Shown here: positions 8,001 to 15,913 of the stretch, piece after piece | Numbering within the stretch: the stretch's first letter is position 1 | Layout of the letters: the number at the start of each line of letters is the position of its first letter | From: Glycocaulis albus | GTDB lineage: Bacteria; Pseudomonadota; Alphaproteobacteria; Caulobacterales; Maricaulaceae | NCBI RefSeq assembly: GCF_014639075.1 | Contig: NZ_BMFS01000006.1 | Location: 1 to 64,000 of the forward strand | Length of the DNA stretch: 64,000 nt | Reading direction: 5' to 3' | Position numbers and translations under genes: made by a program | The notes under the pieces: generated by a model | What the model was told of the DNA's origin: nothing | Database searches by the model: none | What the model saw: only the letters and a program-made list of their open reading frames with translations

Positions 8001-8877
8001 GGCGGAGCGCGGCGGACTATGGATTGCCGCGTTTGCGGCGCCATGGCCTGGGCCGCTGACGCTGTATGCAGGGACGGATGCGTCGTCTGCGGTGCCGGCT
8101 CTCGACCTGGAGCAGCCTGCGAGCCTTGGCCGGCTGACCGCTGACCTTGCGCCGGGGTTTGAAGGCCGGTGGGACCGGGCAAGTGTGCTCGATATCACCC
8201 TGTTTGATGGCAGTATGGAGAGCGTAGTCCCGCTATCGGCTCTCTCGGGCGTCAATCAGCTGGCGGTGGAAGGCCCGGACGGGTGGGAAATCATCCAGTT
8301 TGCGAGCGCCGAGCTGATCGCGCCGTCACAATGGAGATTGCGTGACCTGATCCGTGGTCTTGGCGGCAGTCCGGTCAGCGGGGCGCAGTCAGGCGCGCGC
8401 GTGGTGGTGCTGGACGGGGCAGGCGCGGTGCTTGCCCTTGATGCCAACGCGCTGGGTGCGCCGTTGACGCTGATCGCTGTTCCGGCCGGACGCAGCCTCG
8501 ATGACGTGTCGGCCCGGCAGGTGGAAGCCCTCTATGAGGGGGTGGAATACCGCCCGCTCTCGCCGGTACATCTCAAAGCCGTCTGGCAGGGCGATGACCT
8601 CGCTTTGAGCTGGATACGCCGTACGCGGCTTGAAGGCGATGCGTGGGGTGTAGGCGAGGTGGTGCTGGGTGAGACGCAAGAGCTCTACCGGGTGGAAATC
8701 CGGGATGGTGCCGGGGCGCTGCTCTGGGCAGGCGAAAGCACGCTGCCTTCGATCCTGGTTCCGGAGGAAACGGCCGCCGAGCTACCTTCCGGCCTCTCCT
8801 GGCGGGTGGCGCAAGTGTCGGCGCGTACCGGGCCGGGGCGGTGGGGTGAGGGTGTGGTTCCGCCACCCTTGCCCTGA
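5044..8877 (+). CDS. GTA gp15-like baseplate megatron / host-specificity protein
   Basis: A 1277-residue protein corresponding to GTA gp15, the large baseplate megatron carrying receptor-interaction regions. The N-terminal region resembles lambda J-like tail proteins (VPRVYGRMRLAGQVIWASRF). The middle, roughly residues 430-750, is the GTA TIM-barrel domain with motifs such as KLSYAADWSEYWGH and ANIDFIGLDWYIPL. The C-terminal half is a tail-hub and beta-rich region. The frame is open throughout and length is as expected. It ends the GTA structural operon, and no tail-fibre gene follows. Confidence 0.92.
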   Translation: MAQMAFAAGARLAAGALRTLAAQGVARLFSGGGREPARTDGLDIQTSTEGSPVPRVYGRMRLAGQVIWASRFRETRVKEQRSGKGTSASTSRYNYSVSFAVALCEGPIAGVGRVWANGAPLDTGRITMRVHTGGEDQQPDPLIAMIEGADAAPAYKGLAYVVFEDLPLDDFGLRIPQLSFEVLGGGDAPMAGSLESLIEGVCLIPASGEFAYAAEPVMREIADGRDASENVHVLRADTNIEAALDDLAMRLPECRSVALVTAWIGTDLRCGECQIRPGIESFDKITRPHAWQAGGVNRDGAHLISGGPEKPVYGGTPSDRSVIEAIQLLKARGYRVVLYPFILMDVPQGNGLPDPYGGAEQAVFPWRGRITCHPAPGQPDSVDASSAAAAQAASFFGTVSASHFSTSSGQVHYSGPDEWRFSRFILHHAALAAAAGGVDAFLIGSEMRGLTTIRSASGVYPATAHLRALAGEVRALLGAGCKLSYAADWSEYWGHAPGGGERRFHLDPLWADANIDFIGLDWYIPLADWREGAGHLDAQAGFPSIHDPEYLASQVEGGEGFDWYYASPADRESQTRTPITDGQDEPWVWRYKDLRSWWSEAHYERDASGTRLSEPTAWVPQSKPFAFIEYGCPAVDKGANQPNVFIDPKSSESFAPYFSRGTRDDVIQRRYIEALMGYWQGANNPVSSVYGGSMIDLGLSHAWTWDARPFPEFPALNTVWDDGTNWQLGHWLTGRAGQASLAHIVSDVAARAGLEAIDATRLDGLVAGLVIEGGERARDVLTRLGALYGFDIVDRADGVAALPRSALAVTSLDASSCVRAGDASPLVTTHEAAAGRVREVRIAHIADDEAYSPAMASARGLDAAVEGVAELGLRILADPAQAQGWAQGALQADEAGALSVDLTLPPSLLAVEAGDTLMLTGETGMDTPLMVTSLEGIASRQAGLRPASARKPVLSGTQPASRMADLAPPSRPVLVALDLPVLPGETAERGGLWIAAFAAPWPGPLTLYAGTDASSAVPALDLEQPASLGRLTADLAPGFEGRWDRASVLDITLFDGSMESVVPLSALSGVNQLAVEGPDGWEIIQFASAELIAPSQWRLRDLIRGLGGSPVSGAQSGARVVVLDGAGAVLALDANALGAPLTLIAVPAGRSLDDVSARQVEALYEGVEYRPLSPVHLKAVWQGDDLALSWIRRTRLEGDAWGVGEVVLGETQELYRVEIRDGAGALLWAGESTLPSILVPEETAAELPSGLSWRVAQVSARTGPGRWGEGVVPPPLP

Positions 8878-8933
8878 GCCCTGCTGCACGCCACATCGCC
8901 AAGCGGTCAAAGCACTGCTATCTCATCTGCACC

Positions 8934-9836
8934 ATGATGAACCCGTATGCGATTCTGGGCGTTTCGGAGCGTGCCCCGGCGGACGAGATCCGTAGGGCCT
9001 ACCGCAAGCTGGCCAAGGAGCTGCACCCTGATGCGCGCCCCGGCGACAAGGCTGCCGAGGAACGCTTCAAGCAGGTGACGCAGGCCTTCAAGCTCCTGTC
9101 CGATCCTGAACAGCGCGCCCGGTTTGACCGGGGCGAAGTGGATGCATCCGGTCAGGAACGGCCTCAGTATCATTACCGCTCCCGCCCCGGTGCGGGTCCG
9201 GGCCAGCGCGGGCCGCAAGGGCGATTTGAGGATCTGGGCGATATTTTTGCGGATCTGTTCGCGGCGCAAAGCGCCGGTACGCAGCGCCGCCGGGCCGCGC
9301 CGGAAAAGGGCGCCGATCTGCGCACCGAAGTGCGTATCAGCCTGTCTGACGCTGTTCTGGGCGCCAAGAAGCGCCTGTCGCTGCCCGGCGGCCGCGCGCT
9401 GGATGTCACCATTCCTGCGGGCGTCAGCGACGGGCAGGTGCTGCGGCTCAAAGGGCAGGGTCATGGCTCGTTGTCGGGCGGGCCGCCCGGCGCGCTGCTG
9501 GTCGAGATAAAAATTGCACCCCATCCGCATTTCCGCCGCGAGGGCGATGACATACGCCTCGACCTGCCCATATCGCTGAAAGAGGCTGTGCTGGGCGGGC
9601 AGGTGCGCGCGCCGACGCTCGATGGCGATGTGGAGGTGCGTATCCCGGCGGGTGCCAGTTCGGGTTCGGTATTGCGCCTGAAAGGGCGCGGCGCGCCGAA
9701 AGCCGGCGGCCAGCGCGGCGACCAGCTCGTCCGCCTGATGATCGATCTGCCATCAGGTGACCCGGAACTGGAAGATTTCGCCGAAAGCTGGCGGCCACCG
9801 ACGGGATATGATCCGCGGCGGCGTTTGAAGGGCTGA
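8934..9836 (+). CDS. DnaJ-class co-chaperone (CbpA-like)
   Basis: A 300-residue type II J-domain protein that would stimulate DnaK. The J domain covers residues 1-70 with H31-P32-D33 in the loop. A Gly/Arg-rich linker follows (about 75-105), then the two-barrel DnaJ C-terminal substrate-binding region (about 120-290), in which the ALDVTIPAGVSDGQVLRLKGQG block and its repeat near residue 225 are visible. There is no CXXCXGXG zinc-finger module, which separates it from DnaJ itself. ATG codons at 8934 and 8937 are both possible. It is not obviously linked to the GTA genes. Confidence 0.88.
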   Translation: MMNPYAILGVSERAPADEIRRAYRKLAKELHPDARPGDKAAEERFKQVTQAFKLLSDPEQRARFDRGEVDASGQERPQYHYRSRPGAGPGQRGPQGRFEDLGDIFADLFAAQSAGTQRRRAAPEKGADLRTEVRISLSDAVLGAKKRLSLPGGRALDVTIPAGVSDGQVLRLKGQGHGSLSGGPPGALLVEIKIAPHPHFRREGDDIRLDLPISLKEAVLGGQVRAPTLDGDVEVRIPAGASSGSVLRLKGRGAPKAGGQRGDQLVRLMIDLPSGDPELEDFAESWRPPTGYDPRRRLKG

Positions 9837-9885
9837 CATGTTCACGCTTGGCCCATGGCGTGCATGTCTGCAGTATGACACGCTC

Positions 9886-9902
9886 GTTCAGATGAGGTTC
9901 AG
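9886..9902 (+). promoter_or_regulatory. Direct repeat GTTCAG-N5-GTTCAG upstream of the PepSY/two-component genes
   Basis: Two identical GTTCAG hexamers have an 11-bp centre-to-centre spacing, 25 nt before the PepSY start. Direct repeats with this period are typical of OmpR/PhoB-family regulators, and the third gene downstream-cluster member is such a regulator, so autoregulation is plausible. The same sequence also fits GTTC-N7-GTTC, the alphaproteobacterial LexA consensus. Confidence 0.55.
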
Positions 9903-9926
9903 CGCTCCGGTGCGAAACATGTCGGC

Positions 9927-10253
9927 ATGATGAAACGCTACGCCCTTCTCCTGACCTGCCTGACGGCCCTTGCGGCTGCCGATGCGCGCGCGTCCGACGT
10001 GTCAGGCGAAGCGCAGGCGTTTGACCCGCGCTCGCGCTATTCGGCTGATGAGGCCCGTAGCCAGAGCCAGTCAGGCAATGTCGTGCCTGCACGCGTCGCC
10101 ATCGACAATGTGCGCCGCCGCTATCCTGGCGCGCAGGTGCTCGATGTCGAACTCGTGCGGTCGGGCTCGGCCTATTACATCGTGAAGATCCTGACCCAGG
10201 AAGGCCACCGGATCGATGTTCGCGTCGATGCCGCCACCGGCCGGGTCATGTAA
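9927..10253 (+). CDS. PepSY-domain periplasmic protein
   Basis: A 108-residue protein with a signal peptide (residues 1-23, cleavage near ADARA-S) and a C-terminal PepSY domain recognisable from YYIVKILTQEGHRIDVRVDAATGRV. PepSY proteins of this size often accompany PhoP/PhoQ-like systems and may modulate the sensor kinase. The gene lies 31 nt upstream of the response regulator and shares the direct-repeat promoter element. ATG at 9927 and 9930 are equally possible. Function in signalling is inferred from neighbours. Confidence 0.82.
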   Translation: MMKRYALLLTCLTALAAADARASDVSGEAQAFDPRSRYSADEARSQSQSGNVVPARVAIDNVRRRYPGAQVLDVELVRSGSAYYIVKILTQEGHRIDVRVDAATGRVM

Positions 10254-10284
10254 TGCTTGTTTCCTGCTCAACGGAGTGTGTCTG

Positions 10285-10971
10285 ATGCGCGCCCTGATAG
10301 TTGAAGACGATCCCGATCTGCGCCGCCAGCTGAAAGACGTGCTGGACCATTCCGGCTATGCGGTGGATGAGGCCGGTGACGGTGAGGAAGGCTGGTTCAT
10401 GGGCGATACAGAGCCTTATGACGCGGTCGTGCTGGATCTTGGCTTGCCCCGCCTTGACGGGGTGAGCGTGCTGGAGCGCTGGCGCAGTGCGGGCCGGGAT
10501 TTTCCGGTGCTGATCCTGACCGCGCGGGATCGCTGGAGCGAGAAGGTGGCCGGTTTTGATGCGGGCGCCGACGACTATCTGACCAAGCCCTTCCACCCGG
10601 AGGAGCTGCTGGCACGTCTGCGCGCGCTGACACGGCGCGCGGCGGGTCATGCCAGCTCAACCATCGAGATGGGCGATTTGTCGGTCGATACGCGCGGCGC
10701 GCGCGTCTTCGTCGGTGATCAGCTGGTCAAGCTGACCTCGCACGAGTTCCGCATCCTGTCCTACATGATCCACCACCGTGAACGCGTGATCTCGAGGACT
10801 GAACTGGTCGAGCACATTTATGATCAGGATTTCGACCGTGACTCCAACACGATCGAGGTGTTTGTGGGCCGCCTGCGCAAGAAGATCGGTACTGACCGTA
10901 TCGAGACGGTGCGCGGACTGGGCTACCGGCTTGTGGCGCCGGGCGCCGACACGCGGGCCAAAGCCGGTTGA
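10285..10971 (+). CDS. OmpR/PhoP-family response regulator
   Basis: A 228-residue two-domain regulator. The receiver domain (1-115) has acidic pocket residues E7-D8-D9, phosphoacceptor D51 in VLDLGLP, the T/S in ILTAR and the lysine in LTKPF. The winged-helix DNA-binding domain (about 125-220) shows KLTSHEFRILSYM and the RGLGYRL wing. It overlaps the downstream kinase by 4 nt, giving a coupled pair. It probably binds the GTTCAG direct repeat upstream of the PepSY gene. The actual signal is not evident from sequence. Confidence 0.92.
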   Translation: MRALIVEDDPDLRRQLKDVLDHSGYAVDEAGDGEEGWFMGDTEPYDAVVLDLGLPRLDGVSVLERWRSAGRDFPVLILTARDRWSEKVAGFDAGADDYLTKPFHPEELLARLRALTRRAAGHASSTIEMGDLSVDTRGARVFVGDQLVKLTSHEFRILSYMIHHRERVISRTELVEHIYDQDFDRDSNTIEVFVGRLRKKIGTDRIETVRGLGYRLVAPGADTRAKAG

Positions 10972-12389
10972 GCTCCGATAGCAGTGACACGCTGATCGAA
11001 CGCGGATCGCTGCTCAGGCGGTTGAGCCTGCTCGCGCTGAGCTGGGGACTGATCTTGCTGACGGTCGGCGCAGTGTCGCTGACGGCCGTGTTCCGCCAGA
11101 CCGTTCTGACCGATCTCGACAGCCGCCAGGCCAATATCGCCGAATTTCTGCTGATCCAGCTGGAAGCGACGCCCGATGGCAGCGTGGTGCTGACGCGCGA
11201 GCTTCTGGATCCGCGTTTCGGACAGGTGTTTTCCGGGCGGTACTGGCAGGTGAGCCGTTCCAATGCGCCGGCCGATGCCGAGCCGCTGGAGCGTTCGCGG
11301 TCGCTGTGGGATGAGACCATCATCCTTTCCAGCAGCCTGCGGGCCTCGGCGATTGCGGCGAACGGCCAGCCGGTATCGGGTAATGCTGCCGGGCCCGATG
11401 GCGAACCCTTGCGCCTGTCGGCGCGGGCGGTCGTTCTGCCGGGGCTGGAAGAGCCGGTCATCATCATTGCAGCCGAAGACCGGCGCCCCTCGGACCGGCG
11501 TGTCTGGGCGTTCGGGCTTGCGGCGGCCGGGCTGCTGGCCGGTTTCGCTATCCTGCTGGCCGTCGGGGTGGTGGTGCAGGTCCGCGTTGGCCTGTCGCCG
11601 GTTCTGAAATTACGGCGTGCCGTGGCGCGTGTGCGTGACGGGGAGACCCACCGGATCTCCGGGGAGTATCCCTCTGAAATGATGCCGCTAGCGACGGAGC
11701 TCAATGCGCTGATCGACCATTCGCGAGAAGTGGTCGAGCGCGCGCGTACCCATGTCGGCAATCTTGCCCATGCGCTGAAAACCCCCATCACCGTCCTCTC
11801 CAACGAGGCACGCAATGACGAGACGCGGCTGGGCGAGCTGGTGCGACGCCAGAGTGAAATGATGACGGGTCAGGTCGAGCATCATCTGCGGCGCGCCCGG
11901 GCTGCGGCGAATGCCAAGGCGATCGGTGCACGCACGCCAGTGGGCGAGGTGATCGAGGATCTGGGCCGGACGCTGCGCCGCATCTATGCGCGTCGTGATG
12001 TCACGCTGGACTGGCAGGTTGAGGGTGATCCGGTGTTTCGCGGTGAACGCCAGGACCTTGAAGACATGGTGGGCAATCTTGTCGACAATGCCTGCAAATG
12101 GGCTGCCGGCAGCGTGCAGGTCACCGCGCGGAACGCGGCGGATGGCACGGTCGTGTTGAGCGTTGACGATGACGGGCAGGGGCTCGACCCGGAGGCACGT
12201 GAACGCGTGCTGGGGCGCGGGGTGAGGCTGGACGAGCAGGCGCCGGGAACAGGGTTTGGCCTGTCGATCGTCAATGATCTGGTAAAGGCCTATGGCGGCA
12301 CGCTGGCGCTGGAGGTCAGCGCGTTGGGGGGCTTGAGCGCCCGCCTTGTCCTGCCGGGCGTGCTCCGCACAGGCGAAACGCGCCATTAA
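10968..12389 (+). CDS. PhoQ-like sensor histidine kinase
   Basis: A 473-residue membrane kinase translated from TTG at 10968, which overlaps the regulator stop. No better start codon is seen upstream of the first membrane segment. Order: transmembrane helix about 18-40, periplasmic sensor to about 170, second transmembrane helix about 175-200, HAMP-like linker, HisKA with the phospho-His in NLAHALKTPITVLSNEAR, then HATPase with GTGFGLSIV. The H-ALKTP form is typical of PhoQ-type kinases. Signal unknown; magnesium, peptide or envelope damage are only guesses from family. Confidence 0.9.
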   Translation: MSSDSSDTLIERGSLLRRLSLLALSWGLILLTVGAVSLTAVFRQTVLTDLDSRQANIAEFLLIQLEATPDGSVVLTRELLDPRFGQVFSGRYWQVSRSNAPADAEPLERSRSLWDETIILSSSLRASAIAANGQPVSGNAAGPDGEPLRLSARAVVLPGLEEPVIIIAAEDRRPSDRRVWAFGLAAAGLLAGFAILLAVGVVVQVRVGLSPVLKLRRAVARVRDGETHRISGEYPSEMMPLATELNALIDHSREVVERARTHVGNLAHALKTPITVLSNEARNDETRLGELVRRQSEMMTGQVEHHLRRARAAANAKAIGARTPVGEVIEDLGRTLRRIYARRDVTLDWQVEGDPVFRGERQDLEDMVGNLVDNACKWAAGSVQVTARNAADGTVVLSVDDDGQGLDPEARERVLGRGVRLDEQAPGTGFGLSIVNDLVKAYGGTLALEVSALGGLSARLVLPGVLRTGETRH

Positions 12390-12437
12390 CCGCAAAATGT
12401 GAGGCTGGACCCCGGATTTTCCATCCTGGCCGTTTAG

Positions 12438-13775
12438 ATGACGACGCTCACACCTGCCAAGATTGCCCAGCTGCGTGCGCTCATGAGCGCGCTGCCTGCG
12501 GCGTTGACGGGCAAGATTGTGGAGGCAGCACGCGCCGGTGACGAGGCAATGGGCGATCTGCTCCATGCCTGCACGCGCAAGCCGGAAGTCTATGCACGGG
12601 AACGGTTTTTCGCTCCCCTGGCGCCGCTCAGCCTGGATCCGGCTATTGCGCGGCCATCGCTGGCGCATATTCCGCCGGCCATGCTGGCCACGGTCTGGAA
12701 CTGGATGGACGAAACGCTTGCGCCAGACATCACCGCAGACATGAAGGCGCGGTGCGCAAACCCGCTCCAGCCGCCAGATGACCGGGCCGAGGATGCGCTG
12801 AGGGCCGAGACATCGAAACGCATCCTGTCGGCGATTGATGAGCTGAGCGATGATCCGCGTGCGACCAAGCAGCTGCGCCACCGCCTGGGGGTTAGCGATT
12901 TTCGCGCGGTGCGCGATCTGGCGACCATCATGCGGGCCGCGCCTGTCTTGCGTGCTGCGATGACCGGTATTCCTGATACCGTTTCGGAGCTTGGCGAGGA
13001 ATTGTCCCAGACCCTGCGCGACCGGTATGACGAAGCGTGCAAAACCGACCCGGATGCCGGGGTCTGGTTTCTCTATCTCGTGATGGCCCGCCTGACCCGC
13101 CCGTGGGCCATACTGCGCGTGTTTGAGAAGATCGTACGGCGCGATGACGACTTCCTGCTGTCGCGCACCGACGTTTCGACGATCGGCGATGCCCTGCTGG
13201 AAGACGCCGCCTATTATGTCAGCGGGTTTGCCGATATTCCCTCCAGCAGCGAGGCCGCTCACGAGATGGCTGCTGCCCTGACCCAGTTTGCTACCGTCAC
13301 GGTGGGGATGAGCCGCGAGATTGGCATCCGCAAGGATGGTGGCTGGGGGCGCCAGATCATGGCCTTGCGCCAGCGCGCTTCGGCCCAGATGGAAGCGATC
13401 CACGCCGCGGCCCTGGCCCAGCTCGACAAGACCGTTCCCGATCCTCACAAGGCATTGCCGGCGCGGTTGAAGCTGTCAGGTGAGGCGCTGGAAGCTGCGG
13501 CTGCACGCATGGAAATGTTCTGCACGTTCCTGCGCCTGACCCGTGATGACGCCCCCAGGGCGGCTGCCGGCGGCGCCCATGCCAGTGTGCTCGACCGGAT
13601 CAGTCAGCGGTTCGACATGGCTTCGGAAATGCTGCTGGCCCAGATGCGCAGTGCGCCCGGAGATGGCGATCTGACGGAGCGTGCTGCGGTCGTCGCCCGG
13701 CTGATGACGGCGATGGGGCAGCAGGAGAGCGCCTCGGTATTCCTGCGGCGCGCAGCCGCAGCGCGGGCCGCCTGA
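12438..13775 (+). CDS. Conserved hypothetical protein, 445 residues
   Basis: I do not recognise this family. The protein is soluble and mostly helical by composition, rich in Ala, Arg and Asp, with no signal peptide, membrane segment or obvious catalytic motif. A central segment around residues 205-300 (DPDAGVWFLYLVMARLTRPW, then ISSS-rich loop) is the most aromatic. Two cysteines are scattered. It stands between a sensor kinase and a methyltransferase with a 48-nt gap upstream and no clear operon partner. Codon usage resembles the flanking genes, which argues that it is a genuine resident gene. Confidence 0.72.
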   Translation: MTTLTPAKIAQLRALMSALPAALTGKIVEAARAGDEAMGDLLHACTRKPEVYARERFFAPLAPLSLDPAIARPSLAHIPPAMLATVWNWMDETLAPDITADMKARCANPLQPPDDRAEDALRAETSKRILSAIDELSDDPRATKQLRHRLGVSDFRAVRDLATIMRAAPVLRAAMTGIPDTVSELGEELSQTLRDRYDEACKTDPDAGVWFLYLVMARLTRPWAILRVFEKIVRRDDDFLLSRTDVSTIGDALLEDAAYYVSGFADIPSSSEAAHEMAAALTQFATVTVGMSREIGIRKDGGWGRQIMALRQRASAQMEAIHAAALAQLDKTVPDPHKALPARLKLSGEALEAAAARMEMFCTFLRLTRDDAPRAAAGGAHASVLDRISQRFDMASEMLLAQMRSAPGDGDLTERAAVVARLMTAMGQQESASVFLRRAAAARAA

Positions 13776-13815
13776 ATCGCTTTATCCGCGACGGTGAGCA
13801 GCCTATGTAGGCAGC

Positions 13816-14466
13816 ATGACCGGTTCATCACCCATCGCCCTTGAGGATCGCGGCCAGACGGGCGCGCGTATGAGTTCGCCGAGCGCGGGCCGGAATCGTG
13901 ATGTGATCGCCGCCGCGCTCGCCAGCGTTTTGCCGCAAGGCTCGCGAGTGCTCGAAATCGCGAGCGGCACAGGCGAGCATGCGCTGGCGTGTGTGACTGA
14001 ACGCACAGACCTCCATTGGCAGCCCAGCGACCCTGACCCGGCATCGCGGGCCAGCATTGATGACTGGGCGCGCGAGGCCGGTGGCCGCATTGCGCCGGCG
14101 CTTGATCTGGACACGCAGCAATCAGGCTGGTGGCAGGCTGTTCCTCTGCCGCTGTCTGCGGTGTTCTGCGCCAACATGATCCATATTGCGCCGTGGGAAG
14201 CGGCCGAAGGGCTCGTTGCAGGCTCGGCAGCGCTGCTGGAAGAGAGCGGGCAACTGGTCCTCTATGGGCCGTTCCTGGAAGGCGACGCCACGGCGCCCTC
14301 CAACCTCGCCTTTGATGCCAGCCTGAAATCGCGTGACCCGCGCTGGGGTGTGCGAGCGAGGGATGAGGTGGAAGCACTGGCCGCCAGTTGTGGTTTTGCT
14401 CTTACCCAGCGGCTGGACATGCCCGCCAATAATCTGGTTCTGGTCTTTGTGAAGGGTGCGCCATGA
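13816..14466 (+). CDS. DUF938 SAM-dependent methyltransferase-like protein
   Basis: A 216-residue DUF938 protein. These are class I methyltransferase folds with unknown substrates. The signature is SAGRNRDVIAAAL followed by the SAM-binding EIASGTGEHAL loop at about residues 53-63, and QPSDPD as the acidic end of the second strand. The N-terminal extension before residue 20 is poorly conserved, so a start at the internal ATG at 13870 cannot be excluded. It overlaps ccmI by 4 nt, so it may be co-expressed with the cytochrome c maturation genes, although no functional connection is known. Confidence 0.82.
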   Translation: MTGSSPIALEDRGQTGARMSSPSAGRNRDVIAAALASVLPQGSRVLEIASGTGEHALACVTERTDLHWQPSDPDPASRASIDDWAREAGGRIAPALDLDTQQSGWWQAVPLPLSAVFCANMIHIAPWEAAEGLVAGSAALLEESGQLVLYGPFLEGDATAPSNLAFDASLKSRDPRWGVRARDEVEALAASCGFALTQRLDMPANNLVLVFVKGAP

Positions 14467-15419
14467 TTGCCTTGACGCTGATTATCGCGGCGTTGGGCGT
14501 TGGCGTGGCGATGTGGATCGCCTCGCCGCTGGCAAAGGGTGCCGGTTCACCGGTGCACCGCCTGGTGGCATTCGGCGTCATGGCCGTACTGGCGGTTGGC
14601 GCCCTCGGTGTTTATCTGGCCGGTGGCCAGCCGGGCCTTCCCGGGCAACCTTATGCGGATACCGAAGCCCGCCTGGCGGCCATCGCGCCGGAAGACCTTA
14701 CCGGCGAGGAGCAGGAGGAGCGTCTGCGCGCTATCGTCCGCCGCGAGCCTGGCAATCCCGAAGCGCTGGCCATGCTGGGCCGCTTCCTGGCGTTTGACGG
14801 GCGGTATCTCGAAGCGATCGCCATGCTGGAGCGCTCCGTCCGGGTGCAGGAAGACGCGCGGGTGCTTTCCGACCTCGGTCAGGCTCTGGTCAATCTCAAC
14901 GAGGGTACTGTCACGCCTGAAGCCGGGCGCGCATTCGCGGCCGCGATGGAGCTGGATGACAGCCTGCCCGAACCCGCCTTCTTCATGGGTGCAGCCGCCT
15001 ATGATGCCGGCGACCGCGAAGCGGCGCTGCAGTATTGGGCGGGCATTGCCGGTCGCCTGCCCGCCGACGATCCTTTCCGTCAGGCAATAGCGGTGCGCGC
15101 AGCCGATCTGCTTTCGCGTCCGGCAGGGGGGCCGCAGGCGATCGATCCTGATGTCCTTGATCCGGATGAAAGCCCGGAAGCGATGGTGTCACGAATGGTC
15201 GCAGGGCTGGAGGCTGGACTTGAAGCAGATCCGGGTGATTTAACCCGCTGGATGGTCCTGGCGCGTGTGCGCGCCGTCCTGGAAGACCGCGAAGGCGCCC
15301 GCGCAGCGATAGCCGAGGCCCGGGCCCGCGCTGGCGATGACGCCGGTATCGGCGCTATTCTTGATGCGCTTGAACGTGCCGGCGGTCTGGAGCCTGAAAC
15401 AGAGGGTGAAGAAGAGTGA
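14463..15419 (+). CDS. ccmI: Cytochrome c maturation protein CcmI (CycH)
   Basis: A 318-residue CcmI-type protein, which chaperones apocytochrome c to the haem ligation complex. Two N-terminal membrane helices (about 3-20 and 34-54) are followed by a cytoplasmic loop containing EEQEERLRAIVRREPGNPEALAMLG. A periplasmic TPR region follows, including ALQYWAGIAGRLPADDPFR and MVAGLEAGLEADPGDLTRW, a typical CcmI motif. It is the first gene of a tightly overlapping ccmI-E-F-H operon. The C-terminus is acidic and low-complexity. Confidence 0.92.
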   Translation: MIALTLIIAALGVGVAMWIASPLAKGAGSPVHRLVAFGVMAVLAVGALGVYLAGGQPGLPGQPYADTEARLAAIAPEDLTGEEQEERLRAIVRREPGNPEALAMLGRFLAFDGRYLEAIAMLERSVRVQEDARVLSDLGQALVNLNEGTVTPEAGRAFAAAMELDDSLPEPAFFMGAAAYDAGDREAALQYWAGIAGRLPADDPFRQAIAVRAADLLSRPAGGPQAIDPDVLDPDESPEAMVSRMVAGLEAGLEADPGDLTRWMVLARVRAVLEDREGARAAIAEARARAGDDAGIGAILDALERAGGLEPETEGEEE

Positions 15420-15913
15420 TTAAGGCGCGCAAACGTCTATGGGTGGTGCTGGCATCAGCCGGCGTGCTGGTTGCTGCCGGTGTGCTGGCCGGCTTTGCCT
15501 TGCGCGATGCCATGACGTTCTTTCACTCGCCTGCCATGGTTGCTGAAAGCCCGCCCTTGCCGGGCCAGCGCATCCGGGTTGGCGGGCTGGTGATCGAAGG
15601 GTCAGTCGAGCGTCCTGCATCGGGCGGCGCCAGCTTTTCGGTAACCGACACCGTTGCCGATATCCGTATCACATACGCCGGTTCCCTGCCCGACCTGTTC
15701 CGTGAGGGGCAGGGCATTGTCGCTGAAGGCGCTTTTGAGGAAACCGGTCTGTTCGTCGCCAGCCGCGTGCTGGCCAAGCACGACGAAGCCTATATGCCGC
15801 CGGAAGTGGCATCCGCCCTCGCCAGCGCCGAGGCGCAAGGCGCGCTGCCGGGCAGCACCGGGCGGGATGCGTGGGCGCTGGGACAGGCGCGTAGCGCGCA
15901 AGGCCGTACATGA
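15416..15913 (+). CDS. ccmE: Cytochrome c-type biogenesis haem chaperone CcmE
   Basis: A 165-residue haem chaperone. One N-terminal membrane helix (about 8-28) anchors an OB-fold periplasmic domain. The covalent haem-binding histidine is H122 in LAKHDEAYMPPEV, with Y126 as the expected axial ligand. The GTG start overlaps the ccmI stop and its own stop overlaps ccmF. Length and motif are normal, so haem delivery should be functional. Confidence 0.95.
   Translation: MIKARKRLWVVLASAGVLVAAGVLAGFALRDAMTFFHSPAMVAESPPLPGQRIRVGGLVIEGSVERPASGGASFSVTDTVADIRITYAGSLPDLFREGQGIVAEGAFEETGLFVASRVLAKHDEAYMPPEVASALASAEAQGALPGSTGRDAWALGQARSAQGRT

Noticed and set aside
9838-9930. Short open frame after the DnaJ-like gene beginning MFTLGPWRAC
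   Set aside because: Only 30 codons, no ribosome binding site, and it overlaps the direct-repeat element and the next start, so it is not supported as a gene.
11688-13448. Long minus-strand open frame of 586 codons across a kinase and the 445-residue gene
   Set aside because: It is antisense to two supported genes, has no family similarity and results from high GC with few stop codons. The same applies to 4276-5574 and similar antisense frames.
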